Shown: one piece after another, positions 63,567-64,000 of the stretch
How the letters are laid out: each line of letters opens with the position of its first letter
How positions within the stretch are numbered: position 1 is the stretch's first letter
Assembly (NCBI RefSeq): GCF_019264485.1
Contig: NZ_JAHVAA010000014.1
Span: 248,001 to 312,000, forward strand
Source of the DNA: Sediminibacterium sp.
Lineage (GTDB): Bacteria; Bacteroidota; Bacteroidia; Chitinophagales; Chitinophagaceae
DNA length: 64,000 nt
Direction: 5' to 3'
Made by a program: the position numbers and the translations under genes
Notes under the pieces: generated by a model
The model's database searches: none
The model's input: the letters and a program-made list of their open reading frames with translations, nothing else
What the model was told of the DNA's origin: nothing

Positions 63567-64000
63567 ATGCACCTGATTGAGGTTAATGATAATGTTACTG
63601 TAAAGGCTTTTCTGGAAGTGAGTGCTTCGCTTAACCGTCACAATCCTGCTTATATCCGTCCGTTAGATAATGAGGTGAGCGATGTATTCAATCCGGATAA
63701 GAATAAACAGTTCAAATACGGTACTGCCAAACGCTGGATCGTAGAAACGGATGAAGGAGAACCTGTTGGCCGTATCGCTGCATTTACCAGCAGCAAATAC
63801 ATCAATAAAGGAACCGATTTTGCAACCGGCGGTGTTGGTTTTTTTGACTGCATCAACGACCAGGCTACAGCCAATCTTTTATTTGATACTGCCAGGCAAT
63901 GGCTCATTGAACAGGGTATGGAAGCCATGGATGGACCTATAAATTATGGCGACCGTGATAAATGGTGGGGATTGATGGTTGAAGGATTTGATAAAGAACC
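63567..64000 (+). CDS. GNAT-like N-acetyltransferase family protein (partial)
   Basis: The frame is open from the ATG at 63567 to the window edge, about 144 residues. The visible part has a first strand with KAFLEVSASLNRHNPAYIRPL, a KRWIVETDEGEPVGRIAAF central strand and GGVGFFDCINDQATANLLFDTARQWL, a layout matching GNAT acetyltransferases. The C-terminal acetyl-CoA site is outside the window. It starts behind a palindromic element and a -7 box. Confidence 0.7.
   Translation, partial: MHLIEVNDNVTVKAFLEVSASLNRHNPAYIRPLDNEVSDVFNPDKNKQFKYGTAKRWIVETDEGEPVGRIAAFTSSKYINKGTDFATGGVGFFDCINDQATANLLFDTARQWLIEQGMEAMDGPINYGDRDKWWGLMVEGFDKE

Overview
The window looks like chromosomal backbone of a Bacteroidota bacterium, most likely family Chitinophagaceae. 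The evidence is moderate G+C, no obvious Shine-Dalgarno sites, promoters of the Bacteroidota type (TTTG, about 20 bases, TAnnTTTG; clean examples before rplS and a TonB-dependent receptor), a TonB-dependent receptor with a carboxypeptidase-like plug extension, a long periplasmic extension on AtpB, and the gene set DUF3098, 2TM, DUF3108 and tricorn-type protease. I see no rRNA, tRNA, prophage, transposase, reverse transcriptase or CRISPR array. Both ends cut through genes: a DUF2975-like gene on the left and an acetyltransferase-like gene on the right.

Layout. 0-6 kb: DUF2975/HTH pair, a GroES-like protein, a dihaem cytochrome c peroxidase, an OmpR-type regulator, ruvB, a small NAD-binding protein and an M23 peptidase. 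6-13 kb: tricorn-like protease and leuS. 13-18 kb: ftsX, DUF3098, uppP, ruvC, a flippase-like membrane protein, DUF3108. 18-26 kb: metallo-hydrolase, MFS transporter, HIT protein, greA, CPBP protease, hydroxyacid dehydrogenase, rsmA, pdxA, aldose epimerase. 26-32 kb: a leftward block with an ABC-2 exporter, a LolA-like protein, a small winged-helix regulator and paralogous membrane proteins. 32-37.5 kb: TonB-dependent receptor, HxlR and Crp regulators, pirin, DoxX, YciI. 37.5-42 kb: F1Fo ATP synthase operon atpB-E-F-H-A, without atpG. 42-50 kb: a frameshifted nucleotidyltransferase, an MsbA-like exporter, relA/spoT, purA, an acidic protein and a chorismate-binding enzyme. 50-64 kb: lytic transglycosylase, gatA, tatA, rplS, a four-helix-bundle protein, rny, zapA, a coiled-coil protein, pheT, dnaB, rsmE and an L,D-transpeptidase.

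The most unusual content lies between the genes. About twenty-five junctions carry an imperfect palindrome whose arms are built from short tandem units of roughly 6-10 bases. At least eight unrelated unit families occur, for example GTGAGTA, GGTGAAT, ATCCGAC, AGCTGCT, GGTCCATGGACC, CTGTGTTTTT, GGAAATTT and TTCAAAAG. They occur in convergent, tandem and divergent gaps, so they are not simply terminators. They often supply or touch the stop codon of a neighbouring gene. One copy sits in frame inside leuS, and another encodes the last residues of an L,D-transpeptidase. Two copies bracket a small S23/Avd-type four-helix-bundle gene. I do not know a name for this element class. I consider it the best candidate for an undescribed system here, while its mechanism is unknown.

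Two genes (a YbhN-like flippase and a PabB-like enzyme) have conserved-looking N-termini that extend upstream of any ATG, GTG or TTG, which suggests CTG or other rare starts. A nucleotidyltransferase near 42.3 kb has a clear one-base frameshift in its glycine motif.
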